Below, piece by piece: positions 47,222 through 58,767 of a stretch of DNA of 64,000 bases; positions within the stretch are counted from its first letter, which is position 1; the number at the start of each line of letters is the position of its first letter. Source of the DNA: Methanosarcina sp. KYL-1 (GTDB lineage Archaea; Halobacteriota; Methanosarcinia; Methanosarcinales; Methanosarcinaceae); contig NZ_VOUA01000005.1 in the NCBI RefSeq assembly GCF_024372725.1, positions 62,001 to 126,000 on the forward strand. Reading direction: 5' to 3'. The position numbers and the translations under genes are program-made. The notes beneath the pieces are model-generated. The model was not told where the DNA came from. It ran no database searches and saw nothing but the letters and a program-made list of their open reading frames with translations.

Positions 47222-47817
47222 GCTCCACTGACAAGGCTTAACTTAAGCAGTACATGATGCCTAAATAATTTCAGCTTCTGGAAGATAAGTCCAGATACAA
47301 CTTCGAATTTGCGCTAATAATCCCCTAATTATTTATCCTGCAAACTTCAGCTAAAATCTGCTCACTTATCTTGTTCTCAAAGTTATGGCTGAATTGGATA
47401 TACTATTTGGAAAAATAAATAATTTTGGAAACAATGTTTCCGAAAAATGTTGCCTAATAATATAAATATCAAGAAGTAATGGTGAAAACTCCCATTATTT
47501 AGTTGCTGTCTCCAAAAAAGGAAACGAAAGGCAATATTGAAGAAAATAGTCGGGGCACTCAAGCTAAAAATCTGCAAAAATCTTTTTTACGCTAAGAGCT
47601 AACAAAAGTTTGATTGTTGATGTTGGGGGAGCCCAACTATAAGAAGCTCAAGAATCAGGATACCCTTCTTTTTGGATACTTACTCGAATCTAATATGAAT
47701 AAACGTATTTGAAATTCTTTGAATAACAGGCAAAAACAAATGAAAGCACCTTCCAAACACCGGTACTTTCCTCCATAATAAATTAAAAGAAGTCATAAAT
47801 TAAAACGTATTACCTGC
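47222..47817. other. 600-base AT-rich intergenic region
   Basis: No gene recognised. The sequence is AT-rich with many stops in all frames. It separates the surface-glycan locus from core genes. Confidence 0.45.
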
Positions 47818-48045
47818 ATGCAAACGAATTACAAATATTCTGTCATTTTAAAAACAACAACTGCAAGTAAAGTGTATAAAAGTGGAATAATCCCCATATC
47901 TAATGAAGTTTCCAGAGTCTTGTCCCATAATTTTGATGTAGATATAACTTCCCTAAAAGAAAAGAGTAAGATCAGGCCGATCGTCGATATATATCCATAT
48001 TCCGGCATTCCCGGAGAAGTTGTCATTGAAACCGTACCGCATTGA
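47818..48045 (+). CDS. Hypothetical small protein (75 aa)
   Basis: An open frame of 75 codons (MQTNYKYSVILKTTTASKVY, ending IPGEVVIETVPH). It looks like a mixed alpha/beta peptide with alternating charged and hydrophobic residues. There is no clear ribosome binding site and no recognised family. It stands alone, convergent with the radical SAM gene. Could be real or chance. Confidence 0.4.
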   Translation: MQTNYKYSVILKTTTASKVYKSGIIPISNEVSRVLSHNFDVDITSLKEKSKIRPIVDIYPYSGIPGEVVIETVPH

Positions 48046-48364
48046 ATAACATTCTGTGATACTATGCTTACAAGCATCTAATTCCCCCATGCTGGCTGCC
48101 AATTGAATTGGTTCGCCAGATACCCCTGCCTGATATCCTTATCTCCCTGCCAGGTACCCCTTACCTGATTCTCAGGGCTGCATAAGGCTTGCAAAAGGCC
48201 TTCAAAAAGGCCGGAAATATGGTGCAAATATGAGCTTAATAAAGAGAGTAAAATGATTCTATATATAACTTCTTTCAAAAATAATAAATTATTTTATAAA
48301 CAATTAAAATGTACAATTTGGAAGCTATTCTGGCAGGAAAATAGTAATATTAAGGCGCTTGTTT
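48046..48364. other. Intergenic region
   Basis: About 320 bases with no recognised gene. It contains small repeats of a gccagatacccctgcctgat/ccaggtaccccttacctgat kind near 48113-48172. Confidence 0.4.
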
Positions 48365-49480
48365 TTAAAGAGGGATAATTTCGACAAGCATCCCGCCCTC
48401 AAAAGGATACCGCTCGATTATGGAAAGTCTGGCTTCGCACACCTTCATCTCTTCCTTCAGAACTTCTTCTTCTTCCTTTTTCATTTTCAGTTCGTTTTTC
48501 AGTTCTTCTTTCAGCACTCCCTTTAACTCCTCAAGCACCCACCAGGCTATTTCGATTTTTCCATTTTTTGCTTCAAAGAGCTCTTCAGGGACCTCTGCCT
48601 CCTGCAGGACCTTTTTTACAAGTTCCTGGTCTCCTCCCTCAATCACGCCATACATGAGAGTACCATCTTCCGTGATTTCATCAAATTCCCTTGCCGTATT
48701 CTTTGCAATTCTCTGGAGCCTTTTTCTGAGCTGGACGGCATCCTTGTAGGTTGAAGAACAGAAGTGCACTTTTTTTCCGGAGCATAAGGCGGCTTTTGCG
48801 TATTCCCGGGATCCGGCTGCAGCGTTTGAGCTGTCGGATTCAAGGGAGAGGCCGCGGCCAAGGAGGGCTCTGGAATTATTATCGGAGAACTCAAGCTCGT
48901 TAAGATTCAGGAAAATCCCTGTTTCCTCTGCGAATGAGGCTGCCTTTTCCGCACCTCTAAGGGCCGGTATCTCTATTCCTGTTTCGATTCCCAGATCCTT
49001 TGCATTCCGGATAGCTTCAGCATAGGGGCTTTGTTTCAGGGCTTCCCAGCTCTCCTGTGGAGGGTGGAAACGGATCTCGTCCAGGCCTGCATCCGCGAGT
49101 TTTTTAAGTTTTTCCCTTTCAGGGGCCAGGGAGGTGTAAAGGTGGATGTGGTGTTCGCTTCCGAAAGCAGATTTCAAAAGCCGGATGTAATGCAGGACTC
49201 TCTCGGTTTTCAGCAGGGGTTCTCCGCCTGTGATCCCTGTCCCCAGGGCATCCATAAGCTCCGCTTCTTCCAGCACGTCAGAATCGCTTTCTACAGGCCT
49301 TTCGTTTGCGAAGACCACGTCTTTTCCCCGCCTTTCGTCGGAAAGGGGGCAGTAAAAACAGCTTTTCGGGCAGAGGCCTGTTACAAAGAGCACCATCTTT
49401 GCGCCCTCCTGGCAGAGCTTGCAGCCTTCAGAGAGGTAATTGTAAAATGAGCCGGTTTCGTCTTCCATGTATTTTTCCAT
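48365..49480 (-). CDS. Radical SAM protein, archaeal COG2108-like
   Basis: About 371 residues. The N-terminal half carries the radical SAM motif CPKSCFYC, preceded by two Cys (EGCKLCQEGAK), and GTGITGGEPLLKTERV. These bind a [4Fe-4S] cluster and S-adenosylmethionine. The C-terminal part is charged, with a Lys/Glu-rich segment near residue 325-345 that may be coiled coil. Substrate unknown; the extra N-terminal Cys pair is typical of this archaeal group. A second in-frame ATG lies four codons in. Confidence 0.83.
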   Translation of the reverse strand: MEKYMEDETGSFYNYLSEGCKLCQEGAKMVLFVTGLCPKSCFYCPLSDERRGKDVVFANERPVESDSDVLEEAELMDALGTGITGGEPLLKTERVLHYIRLLKSAFGSEHHIHLYTSLAPEREKLKKLADAGLDEIRFHPPQESWEALKQSPYAEAIRNAKDLGIETGIEIPALRGAEKAASFAEETGIFLNLNELEFSDNNSRALLGRGLSLESDSSNAAAGSREYAKAALCSGKKVHFCSSTYKDAVQLRKRLQRIAKNTAREFDEITEDGTLMYGVIEGGDQELVKKVLQEAEVPEELFEAKNGKIEIAWWVLEELKGVLKEELKNELKMKKEEEEVLKEEMKVCEARLSIIERYPFEGGMLVEIIPL

Positions 49481-49636
49481 GCCTGTGCTTGCATATTCTT
49501 TTTTCTTATATAAGGCTTGTTTTCTGGCATGTTTTTAAACCCTTTTTTCCCCCTGTAAGGAGACCCGCGGAAAAGGGGATTCTATCCGCCGGAATCAGAA
49601 ACTAATATATGTATCAGGCCCTAATGCTCAGTTATA

Positions 49637-49822
49637 ATGTCCGAGAAAAGTGGATACGTCGTGGTCTTTGGCTGCAAAAGATGCGGGAAATGCAAAAACG
49701 TTTGCCCTTCGGATGCTATCTACGAGGAAAACGAACTTGCAAAAATCGACCAGGGAAAATGTACCCTTTGCATGAAGTGTATTGATGAGTGTACCAACAG
49801 GTCAATCATCTATATGGAATGA
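49637..49822 (+). CDS. 2x[4Fe-4S] ferredoxin
   Basis: A 61-residue ferredoxin with two complete cluster motifs: CKRCGKCKNVCP and CTLCMKCIDECT. It is a small soluble electron carrier. It is divergently transcribed from the radical SAM gene, with a gap of about 150 bases. It could serve as electron donor for it, but ferredoxins have many partners. Confidence 0.93.
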   Translation: MSEKSGYVVVFGCKRCGKCKNVCPSDAIYEENELAKIDQGKCTLCMKCIDECTNRSIIYME

Positions 49823-49904
49823 GAACTGAAATTAGCTGAAACTTGATTTCGCTGAAACCTGGAATTAGAATGAGACCTGAAGTGAGGTGCCAAGCCTGGA
49901 AAAC

Positions 49905-50606
49905 ATGCCGATCAGGAGAAAAATCATTGATATTACCGTCCCCCTTTCTCCCTCTACCCGGGTCTTTCCCGGAGACCCGGTGCCTTTCGTAGAAAAAGTC
50001 TGCACCCTTGAAAAGGAGGGGTGTGCAGTGTCCAGGCTCAGTTTCGGGAGCCATACAGGTACCCATGTTGATGCTCCTTCCCACGTCCTGCAGAACGGGC
50101 TGGCGGTTGATAAACTGGAGCTCGAAGGCCTGGTGGGGGAGGCCCTGGTACTCGACTTATCTTCTGTGAAAGGTGCACTGAAAGAAGAGATTCTCAAAGC
50201 CGAATTTGAAAAAGCAGCTGTTTTCGGGTGTGCAAAAGTCCTCCTCCTGAAAACAAAAGGCCGGCTTTTTAGGGGAGAAAAGGGCTTGAAGGCCGCAGGC
50301 CCCCGGGATGGAATGCCGGAGGCTGAAGAGGGGTTTGAGGACTCCGCTTACCTCGATGAAAGCGGAGCGGCCCTGATCGTTAAAAAAGGTTTCAGGACCG
50401 TCGGAATCGACAATTTTTCAGTGGACAGCCTCGCTTCGGAACCCCTTCCTGCCCACAGGACACTGCTTTCAAACCGAATTAATATTGTTGAGTGCCTGGA
50501 TCTCAGTTCGGTGGAGGCCGGGATTTACTTTTTTATCTGCCTCCCTCTGAAAATCGAAGGCTGTGACGGGGCTCCGGCCCGGGCCGTGCTGATTTCCTAC
50601 CTATGA
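49905..50606 (+). CDS. Cyclase/kynurenine formamidase-like metal-dependent hydrolase
   Basis: About 233 residues of the cyclase family (PF04199). IDITVPLSPSTRVFPGDP near the start and HTGTHVDAPSH near residue 60 carry the metal-binding His and Asp. The C-terminal GIDNFSVDS and the ending are normal for the family. Members hydrolyse amides or make cyclic products; the substrate here is unknown. The frame opens at GTG 49887, which follows a weak GAAGTGAG; ATG 49905 gives the more typical N-terminus. Both are possible. Confidence 0.85.
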   Translation: MPIRRKIIDITVPLSPSTRVFPGDPVPFVEKVCTLEKEGCAVSRLSFGSHTGTHVDAPSHVLQNGLAVDKLELEGLVGEALVLDLSSVKGALKEEILKAEFEKAAVFGCAKVLLLKTKGRLFRGEKGLKAAGPRDGMPEAEEGFEDSAYLDESGAALIVKKGFRTVGIDNFSVDSLASEPLPAHRTLLSNRINIVECLDLSSVEAGIYFFICLPLKIEGCDGAPARAVLISYL

Positions 50607-50622
50607 ATTTCATCTCCGGTTT

Positions 50623-51222
50623 TCAGAAATGAGACATTGTATACCTTTTTCCGTCTTCATAAACCAGTTCGAAGACGAATTCGCCTGAAACCGGGTATTC
50701 GATCACAACTCCTTCTGCTTCAGGGGCCGGAGACGTTTCATTGTTTCCCGGGTTTTTTGCAGGGGCCCACTTCCCATCTTTGTCCGGAAAACCTGCAGCA
50801 AAGCGAACAGTTTCTCCCTCCATAAGAATCCGGTTTTTGATCCCGTTTTTATACTGGTAAATCAGGGTATTGTTTTCCAGGGTCCATTCCGAGTCGCTGA
50901 AGTTCCCGTTGCAGTCAGGGTCAGGGTCAACCCCGAAACTCAGGTAGCTGACCGAGGGTGGGAGGGAGAAAGTAAGGGTGCACATGCTTCCTTCTGGACT
51001 GCGGCTGTCTTCAAGTTCCCGCGCGTACCCACCCTGGATCGAGCGAAGGGAAAGAGCGGCGTCTTCTACCTGGGCTTTGACCTCCGCTTCCTCCAGCAGG
51101 GGCGATGCGCCCTGCCAGGCCTGGGCCAGGAGCAGCAAAACAGCGGCAAGAAGCCCCATGTAAACTACCAGTTTAAGGGGAATCGTGTCTGCGGCCCGGG
51201 TGTCGGAGAAGAAACGTTTCAT
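50623..51222 (-). CDS. Pilin-like membrane-anchored hypothetical protein
   Basis: A 199-residue protein. A short basic/polar head (MKRFFSDTRAADTIPLK) precedes one long hydrophobic helix (LVVYMGLLAAVLLLLAQAW), then a beta-rich extracellular domain. This is the plan of archaeal pilin-like proteins, but I cannot confirm a class III signal peptidase site. No family assigned. The gene is convergent with the cyclase. Confidence 0.65.
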   Translation of the reverse strand: MKRFFSDTRAADTIPLKLVVYMGLLAAVLLLLAQAWQGASPLLEEAEVKAQVEDAALSLRSIQGGYARELEDSRSPEGSMCTLTFSLPPSVSYLSFGVDPDPDCNGNFSDSEWTLENNTLIYQYKNGIKNRILMEGETVRFAAGFPDKDGKWAPAKNPGNNETSPAPEAEGVVIEYPVSGEFVFELVYEDGKRYTMSHF

Positions 51223-51398
51223 CTCCTGAAGAATATGTGGTCTCAGGTAAAAAAATTTTAGCCCAGTTCCCTCTTTCTCTTCTATATAACTATTTTCTGT
51301 ATATAAATGCGCAAAAGGAAAAGTTGAAGGATAAAGGACAGATAAGTATTAAAGAAGGAAAGAAGGAAAGCTTGAAATACTAAGAAATTTTTGGAAGC

Positions 51399-51432
<34 letters not shown>

Positions 51433-51459
51433 AAAGGATCAAGATATGGAGGGCTTGGA

Positions 51460-51915
51460 ATAAACGAGGAATGTGACGAAAACCTGCTCTGCATCCCTTT
51501 TTCGGATGAGCAGCTTAAGGATCTCAAAAAGTATGCTGCCCTGAACGATATGGAGGTGGAAGAATTCTTAAAAAACGTTTGCCTGACTTTCTGTCTTCAG
51601 CAGATGGAACATTACCAGGGGCAGATGCCCGAAGCTGCAGTCGGGGCAAAACCGGAGGAAGACCGGAAAGAAGAGCCCAGAAAATCTGCGGCCGCGGAGA
51701 AAATACCAACTTCTAAAGAACTTTTGGAAGCCCCCCTTGTGCTTGACCAGCAGTGCATAATGGACCTCTTTACGATAAAGAGGCAGTTCCGCCATGCTTC
51801 GAACAACCAGATCATCATGGTTGCCCTGAAAATGGGCCTTAACCAGCTCAGTTTAGCTCTTGACATGCTCAGCCGCAAACTTGAAGATGAAACTCCCAGG
51901 GAAACCGGAAAATAA
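51460..51915 (+). CDS. Hypothetical protein, possible non-ATG start
   Basis: The first ATG (51550) gives 121 residues (MEVEEFLKNVCLTFCLQQME...). The frame is open for 30 or more codons upstream and encodes coding-like sequence (LLCIPFSDEQLKDLKKYAAL), so the true start is probably earlier. A GGAGGG at 51448-51453 is spaced six bases from ATA at 51460; no ATG, GTG or TTG is available in frame there. A frameshift with the ATG at 51446 is another possibility. The protein has a helical N-terminus, a Pro/Glu/Lys linker and a helical C-terminus; family unknown. Confidence 0.6.
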   Translation: MNEECDENLLCIPFSDEQLKDLKKYAALNDMEVEEFLKNVCLTFCLQQMEHYQGQMPEAAVGAKPEEDRKEEPRKSAAAEKIPTSKELLEAPLVLDQQCIMDLFTIKRQFRHASNNQIIMVALKMGLNQLSLALDMLSRKLEDETPRETGK

Positions 51916-52032
51916 ATGAGAAGAAACTGGAAAAAAGAGCGGGTATATTAATAACTTAATTAAAAAACTTGAAGAAAAAAAGTTGAAGAAAAAGACTGAA
52001 AGAAAAACTGAGAGAACTGGATAACTGGCATT

Positions 52033-54301
<2,269 letters not shown>

Positions 54302-54369
54302 TTATATACGTTTGCTTTACTCGCTGTTTTTAGTTTTTACTCGTGGTTTTTTTGTTTTATCCGAAGCGA

Positions 54370-57300
54370 TCAAAATTTCTCCAGTTTTTCTATGCGTTCC
54401 TCCATCAGTTCGGGAGAGAGCAGGTCCTTTTCAAGCCTCTCTTTAAATTCGTCAAGCAGGGATGCAGGCACCTCGAACTCCGGAGGAGGCGGGGTAAGGG
54501 TTTCAAGTTCGAGCTCTCCAGTCCCTTTTCTGGCTGCCCTAAGTCCCGGAAAGAGCAGGATAAGGAGCAAAAACAGAATGAAAATTACATATTCCCTGCC
54601 GTAATGTGCCCAGGAAACCGAAACTGCCCCAAAGGGTGTAAAGCGGGAGAAAAAAGCCTGTGCAGGTGCTGCCAGCCAGGATACGAACGGGAGGGTGGAG
54701 GCTGCGGGGTGGGAAAGCAGCAGGCTGAAGATAAGGACGGCGAGGGCTGCAAAAACTGCTTTTTTGAGCAGGCCGTGTTTTTTCGAAGCAAGCCACCATT
54801 CCCACAGGGAAGGCTTCAGGGGGCCTGAGCGGAGGCTTTCAAGGAGCAGGGCTGCAGGCTTTTTTATTTCCTGCGAGGGTCCGAGTTTCAGGGCTTCTTC
54901 GAGCCTTTCTGCAGCTTTGTGGAAGTACCGGATTTTCCAGTGAAAAAAACCCAGGAAATAGAGGCACAGGGATTTGAGTTCTTTGTCTTCGCTAAATTCT
55001 ATGTATTCAGCTTCCCCGGAAAGGACGGTTTTTTCAAGTTTTCCGATTGCAGCGAGAAGCATGTGCCTGAAGCGCGGGTTTTCCGGCCCGAAGGATACAT
55101 CGGCGTAGAGGTACCTGGCGTAGGCGTCCCAGAGCAGGAGTTTCGGGTCTGCGGTGTCCAGGGCAAGGGCTTTTCCAAAAGACTCCAGGGCATCTTCAAA
55201 GGCTTGCTCTTCAAGCTCTATCCTGCCTTTCAGGCTCCTCGAAAAAGCATTCTCGTGGTTTTCGGCTATTGAAGCTTCCACCTCTTTGAGGGCTCCCCTG
55301 CTGTTCCCAAGTTTGAAATACAGTTCTGCAAGCCCGTTTCTGGCATGGAAGTTTTTCGGGTTTGCCTCAACGGCTTTCCTGTAAGCCTCTACTGCCCTTT
55401 CATACCTGCCCAGCCTGGAGTAGGCAAATCCCTGAAGGCAGGAGAGCAGGTCATGTTCAGTGTCCGGGACTGCAATTTTCTCCAGGGTTTCAGCAGCTTT
55501 GTCGAATTCCTGCATCCGGATGAGGGCAAAGGCTTTCAGGGCCAATGCCGGGATATTTTCCGGATCTGAAGAAAGAACCCGGCCAAAGGCTTTCCTTGCT
55601 TTTTCCCATTCTCCCATGTGGGCAAAGACAATGCCTTTTCCAAGGCAGGAGGTCTCTCCGTTTCCCGAAAGCTTCCGGGCATGTTCGAAGGCTTCCAGGG
55701 CTTCTCCGTAAAGGCCGAGTGCATCAAGGGCAAAGCCTCTAGTGCACCAGAGCACTTTGAACAGGGCCTTTCTTCCGGCCTGGCTTGAAATCCCTATGCT
55801 TGCGGTTTTTTCGGCGGCTTCGAAGGCCTCAAGCGCTTCTTCATATCTTTTGAGGTACATGAGGACAAGCCCCCTGTACAGCTCGGAAGAAAGGTCTCCC
55901 TGTCCAAGCCTCAATGCACTCTCAAAGGCTTTCAGGGATTCCTTATAATTCCCGAGTGCAGCAAGGGCAAGCCCCCTGTATCTCCACTCTTCGGCATCAA
56001 TGGTTTCTTCCGGGGCCGTCCCTGAGAGTTCCAGGTATTTCTTAAAAGCAATCTGGAGCCGGTTTTCAAGGGCTTCCTCATATTCTCTTTTTTGGCGTTT
56101 AAGCCGGGAAAGGGCAACTCCCCTGTTGTAGCGGGCAGGAAGGCTCCCGTGGTCAAGCCTCAGGAGCGTTTCGTAAGCTTCCAGGGCTTCCTTAAACTTC
56201 CCGAGTTCGCAGCACGCATTTCCCTTCCCGTTCCAGGCGAAGGCATTTTCGGGTTCAAGGGCAAGGGCTTTCTCAAAAGCCTCAAGGGCTTTTTCGTATT
56301 CCCCTGACTCATAATACACGGCTCCGATGCCGCTTAAGGTCCCGGAATCTTCCGGTTCCAGTTCCAGGGCTTTTTCGTAAGCCTTCAGGGCTTCGGCATA
56401 TTTCCGGAGGCCCGTAAGGGCATTTCCGAGCCCCTTCCAAAGCCTCGCGTCCCCTGCTTCGTATTCCAGGGTTTTTTTATAAGAACCGGCCGCTTCTTCA
56501 TACCTGGCAAGGGCTAGGAGTACACTCCCGAGGCTGCGCCGGGCCTCGGGGAGGGAACTGTCAAGCTCAAGGGCAGTTTCAAAGGCTTCCTGGGCCTCTT
56601 CATATTTTCCCATTTTTCCGAGCACTCTGCCCTTTTCGCTCCAGTAGCCTGCGTTTTCGGGTTCAAGGGCAAGGGCCTTTTCAAAGGTTTCCAGGGCTTC
56701 TTCGGGTTTCCCTAGCTCTCCCAGTACCTTTCCTTTTCCGGCCCAGGCAGGTGAAAAACCGGGGTTCAGCTCAAGGGCCTTTTCATAAGCCCTCAGGGCC
56801 TTTTCCAACTCTCCCAGGCTCAGGTAAACCTTTGCTTTCCCCTCCCAGGCCCCCGCATGCCCCGGTTCCAGTTCCAGGGCTTTTTCAAAGGCTTCTTCTG
56901 CTTTTTTGCTTTTCCCGAGGGAGTACAGGGCAAGCCCGCTATAGTACAGGGCTCCCGGGTTTCTGGAATTCAGTTCAAGGGCCTTCTCGAAAGCCGAAAG
57001 CGCCTTCTCATATTGCCCAAGCTGGTGGAAGGCAAGTCCCAGGTAGTGCCAGGTCCCGGCATCCTTTTCTTTTTTTTCGAGGACTTTTCCGAAGGCCTCA
57101 ACGGCTTCTTCTGCCCGTTTCAGGTAGCCAAGGGCAAGCCCTTTACAGTACAGGGCCTCCATATTTTCCGGCTCAAGGGCAAGCACTTTTTCAAAAGCTT
57201 TCAGTGCCTCTTCGGGCCTGTTCAGGTAACTCAGGGCGTTGCCTTTATAGTACCATGCCTGGGCATCTTCCGGGTTTATTTCAAGCACGGTATTGAATTC

Positions 57301-57402
57301 TTCCACAGCTTCTTCAAAGTGTTTCTCGGCTTCGGCATATTTTTTCAGGGAAAAAAGAGCAATGGCTTTACTGTACAGGGCTCTGGCATAGAGGGAGTAC
57401 AT
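54370..57402 (-). CDS. Large TPR-repeat protein with C-terminal membrane anchor
   Basis: A 1010-residue protein of about 20 or more tetratricopeptide repeats (typical EALEAFEKALELEPEN-type units, near-identical in places). Near the C-terminus (about 870-965) are two hydrophobic helices (AVFAALAVLIFSLLLS and YVIFILFLLLILLFPGL), then a charged cytoplasmic tail. TPR arrays serve as scaffolds for protein complexes. The similarity between repeats suggests recent expansion. AGAGG lies a few bases before the ATG. Neighbour genes do not indicate a partner. Confidence 0.88.
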   Translation of the reverse strand: MYSLYARALYSKAIALFSLKKYAEAEKHFEEAVEEFNTVLEINPEDAQAWYYKGNALSYLNRPEEALKAFEKVLALEPENMEALYCKGLALGYLKRAEEAVEAFGKVLEKKEKDAGTWHYLGLAFHQLGQYEKALSAFEKALELNSRNPGALYYSGLALYSLGKSKKAEEAFEKALELEPGHAGAWEGKAKVYLSLGELEKALRAYEKALELNPGFSPAWAGKGKVLGELGKPEEALETFEKALALEPENAGYWSEKGRVLGKMGKYEEAQEAFETALELDSSLPEARRSLGSVLLALARYEEAAGSYKKTLEYEAGDARLWKGLGNALTGLRKYAEALKAYEKALELEPEDSGTLSGIGAVYYESGEYEKALEAFEKALALEPENAFAWNGKGNACCELGKFKEALEAYETLLRLDHGSLPARYNRGVALSRLKRQKREYEEALENRLQIAFKKYLELSGTAPEETIDAEEWRYRGLALAALGNYKESLKAFESALRLGQGDLSSELYRGLVLMYLKRYEEALEAFEAAEKTASIGISSQAGRKALFKVLWCTRGFALDALGLYGEALEAFEHARKLSGNGETSCLGKGIVFAHMGEWEKARKAFGRVLSSDPENIPALALKAFALIRMQEFDKAAETLEKIAVPDTEHDLLSCLQGFAYSRLGRYERAVEAYRKAVEANPKNFHARNGLAELYFKLGNSRGALKEVEASIAENHENAFSRSLKGRIELEEQAFEDALESFGKALALDTADPKLLLWDAYARYLYADVSFGPENPRFRHMLLAAIGKLEKTVLSGEAEYIEFSEDKELKSLCLYFLGFFHWKIRYFHKAAERLEEALKLGPSQEIKKPAALLLESLRSGPLKPSLWEWWLASKKHGLLKKAVFAALAVLIFSLLLSHPAASTLPFVSWLAAPAQAFFSRFTPFGAVSVSWAHYGREYVIFILFLLLILLFPGLRAARKGTGELELETLTPPPPEFEVPASLLDEFKERLEKDLLSPELMEERIEKLEKF

Positions 57403-57600
57403 GTGGCCTCTGGAATCTGCGGTTAAAAAAATTTACATCAAATTATATATGCTCGCAGGTATAAATATGGGTGCAAAAGAGAGTTACTGATTCCGGATAC
57501 TCGGCCAGTTTTCTACAAAAGCATATTCATGAAACTAATAAATGTATGTTCAAAAGAATGGTCTTCAAAAATGTGGTATTCAGAAGGTTAGTTTTCGAGG

Positions 57601-57720
57601 AGTTATCTATTGAGAAGTTATCTATTGAGAAGTTATCTATTGAGAAGTTATCTATTGAGAAGTTATCTATTGAGAAGTTATCTATTGAGAAGTTATCTAT
57701 TGAGAAGTTATCTATTGAGA
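57601..57720. repeat. 15-bp tandem repeat, eight copies
   Basis: Eight perfect copies of agttatctattgaga span 57601-57720. It can be read as (IEKLS)n on one strand and (SIDNF)n on the other, but neither frame has a plausible gene. It lies between the TPR gene and the small gene at 57777, about 200 bases upstream of the TPR start. Confidence 0.97.
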
Positions 57721-57776
57721 AGTTAGCCTTCGGAAGTGAACCCACAGGTTTTGCTGGAGTGTTCTGAGGAATTTTT

Positions 57777-57938
57777 TTAATTTTCTTTTTCTGCCGGCAG
57801 CCTGATTATCAGCCTGACATCCTTTAAGGTAAGGTCCTTTATTATCAAAGGTCTTGGCCCCAGACCCTTTATTTTTAGTTTCTCTATGTGCATGTCCTTT
57901 ATTCTGATGATTTTTACCCTTGAGTTTTTCTCAGACAT
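57777..57938 (-). CDS. Small basic protein of unknown function (53 aa)
   Basis: An open frame from ATG 57938 (MSEKNSRVKIIRIKDMHIEK...) that has alternating hydrophobic/charged residues and internal near-repeats (IIRIKDMHI, PLIIKDLTLKDVRLIIRL), suggesting a small beta-rich protein. AAGGAGCGGGG upstream supports this start; the frame opens at 58061 without support. No family recognised. Confidence 0.55.
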   Translation of the reverse strand: MSEKNSRVKIIRIKDMHIEKLKIKGLGPRPLIIKDLTLKDVRLIIRLPAEKEN

Positions 57939-58145
57939 TGTTTTACCCCGCTCCTTGCCTGACAGCTTTCTCTTCACTGCAGGTCTTTGCCGGTACGATG
58001 TAAATATAATATTCCAGACATAAACGGTTTTCCGTTTGCTGGGGGTAAATCTTCCGGGCATCGAGTTGAGCCTGCTACATTTTCAAGCTTTTTCCGATGT
58101 ATTTCTATGAAAAGGCCGGTCGTGCAGGCACGACCGGTGAGCCCA

Positions 58146-58389
58146 CTTTCCGCAGATGTATTTTCAATTTTCGTCATTTTTTCCGCTATCGGTTTTTCTG
58201 AAAATTGCCTTGGTTATTCAAACGTTTGTTTTTGAAATGTCCCACACTTTTCGACCTCGTACCTTCATTGAAGGTTTCCAAATCCAGCTTCCCGGGGATT
58301 CAGTTGAGATAATTATTGTAGATTTTTGAGCAATTATTCAAAAGCGATAGCAGGAAAAATGTTATTTTTTCAAGAACATCTGCGGAAAG
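58146..58389 (-). mobile_element. MITE-like element, copy B
   Basis: A 244-bp element with the same 14-bp terminal inverted repeats (ctttccgcagatgt and acatctgcggaaag) as copy A at 26693-26938, in opposite orientation. Similarity extends over the full length. A possible short direct repeat ctcacc/ggtgag flanks it, which could be a target duplication, but the exact ends are uncertain. It is noncoding. Confidence 0.8.
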
Positions 58390-58599
58390 TCAGGGTGAGA
58401 GTATGGGGTTCTGCAAAATCATAGAAACCCGGAAGTCCGGATACTGAAGTAAAAATCCGGTTTAAATGCGGTTTGAATCCGGCTTAAAATGACTGAACTT
58501 CAAAATAACTATGAAAAAGAGCTGAAAATAGGTAAAAAAGCCCGCAGGAAACCCCTGCAGGCCGGTTGGAAAATAAGTTTGATGAATTCGCAAAACGGG

Positions 58600-58749
58600 T
58601 TATTTCTTGAATTCGGTGTAGCCGCACTTTCCGCAGGAAAGGCGGTTCTTGTGTTCGGCAAGGAATGTGCCGGGTCCGCACCTGGGACAGAACTGTTTAA
58701 GTCTCGTTACGGAATCGCCCTCGACCTTGTAGTAATCTTTAACTGCCAT
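58600..58749 (-). CDS. rps27ae: 30S ribosomal protein S27ae
   Basis: A 49-residue ribosomal protein with a four-Cys zinc ribbon: CPRCG near residue 21 and CGKCG near residue 39. [11 protein letters not shown] at the N-terminus and [16 protein letters not shown] at the end are typical of archaeal S27ae. The ATG at 58749 is seven bases from GAGGTG; another ATG at 58755 is too close. It lies 18 bases after S24e, in the same transcript, a standard archaeal arrangement. Confidence 0.95.
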   Translation of the reverse strand: MAVKDYYKVEGDSVTRLKQFCPRCGPGTFLAEHKNRLSCGKCGYTEFKK

Positions 58750-58767
58750 TTTCATACACCTCAGGCT

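Noticed and set aside
57471-57767. Plus-strand 98-residue frame with (IEKLS)n
   Set aside because: It is only the reading of a 15-bp noncoding repeat; no ribosome binding site and no family.
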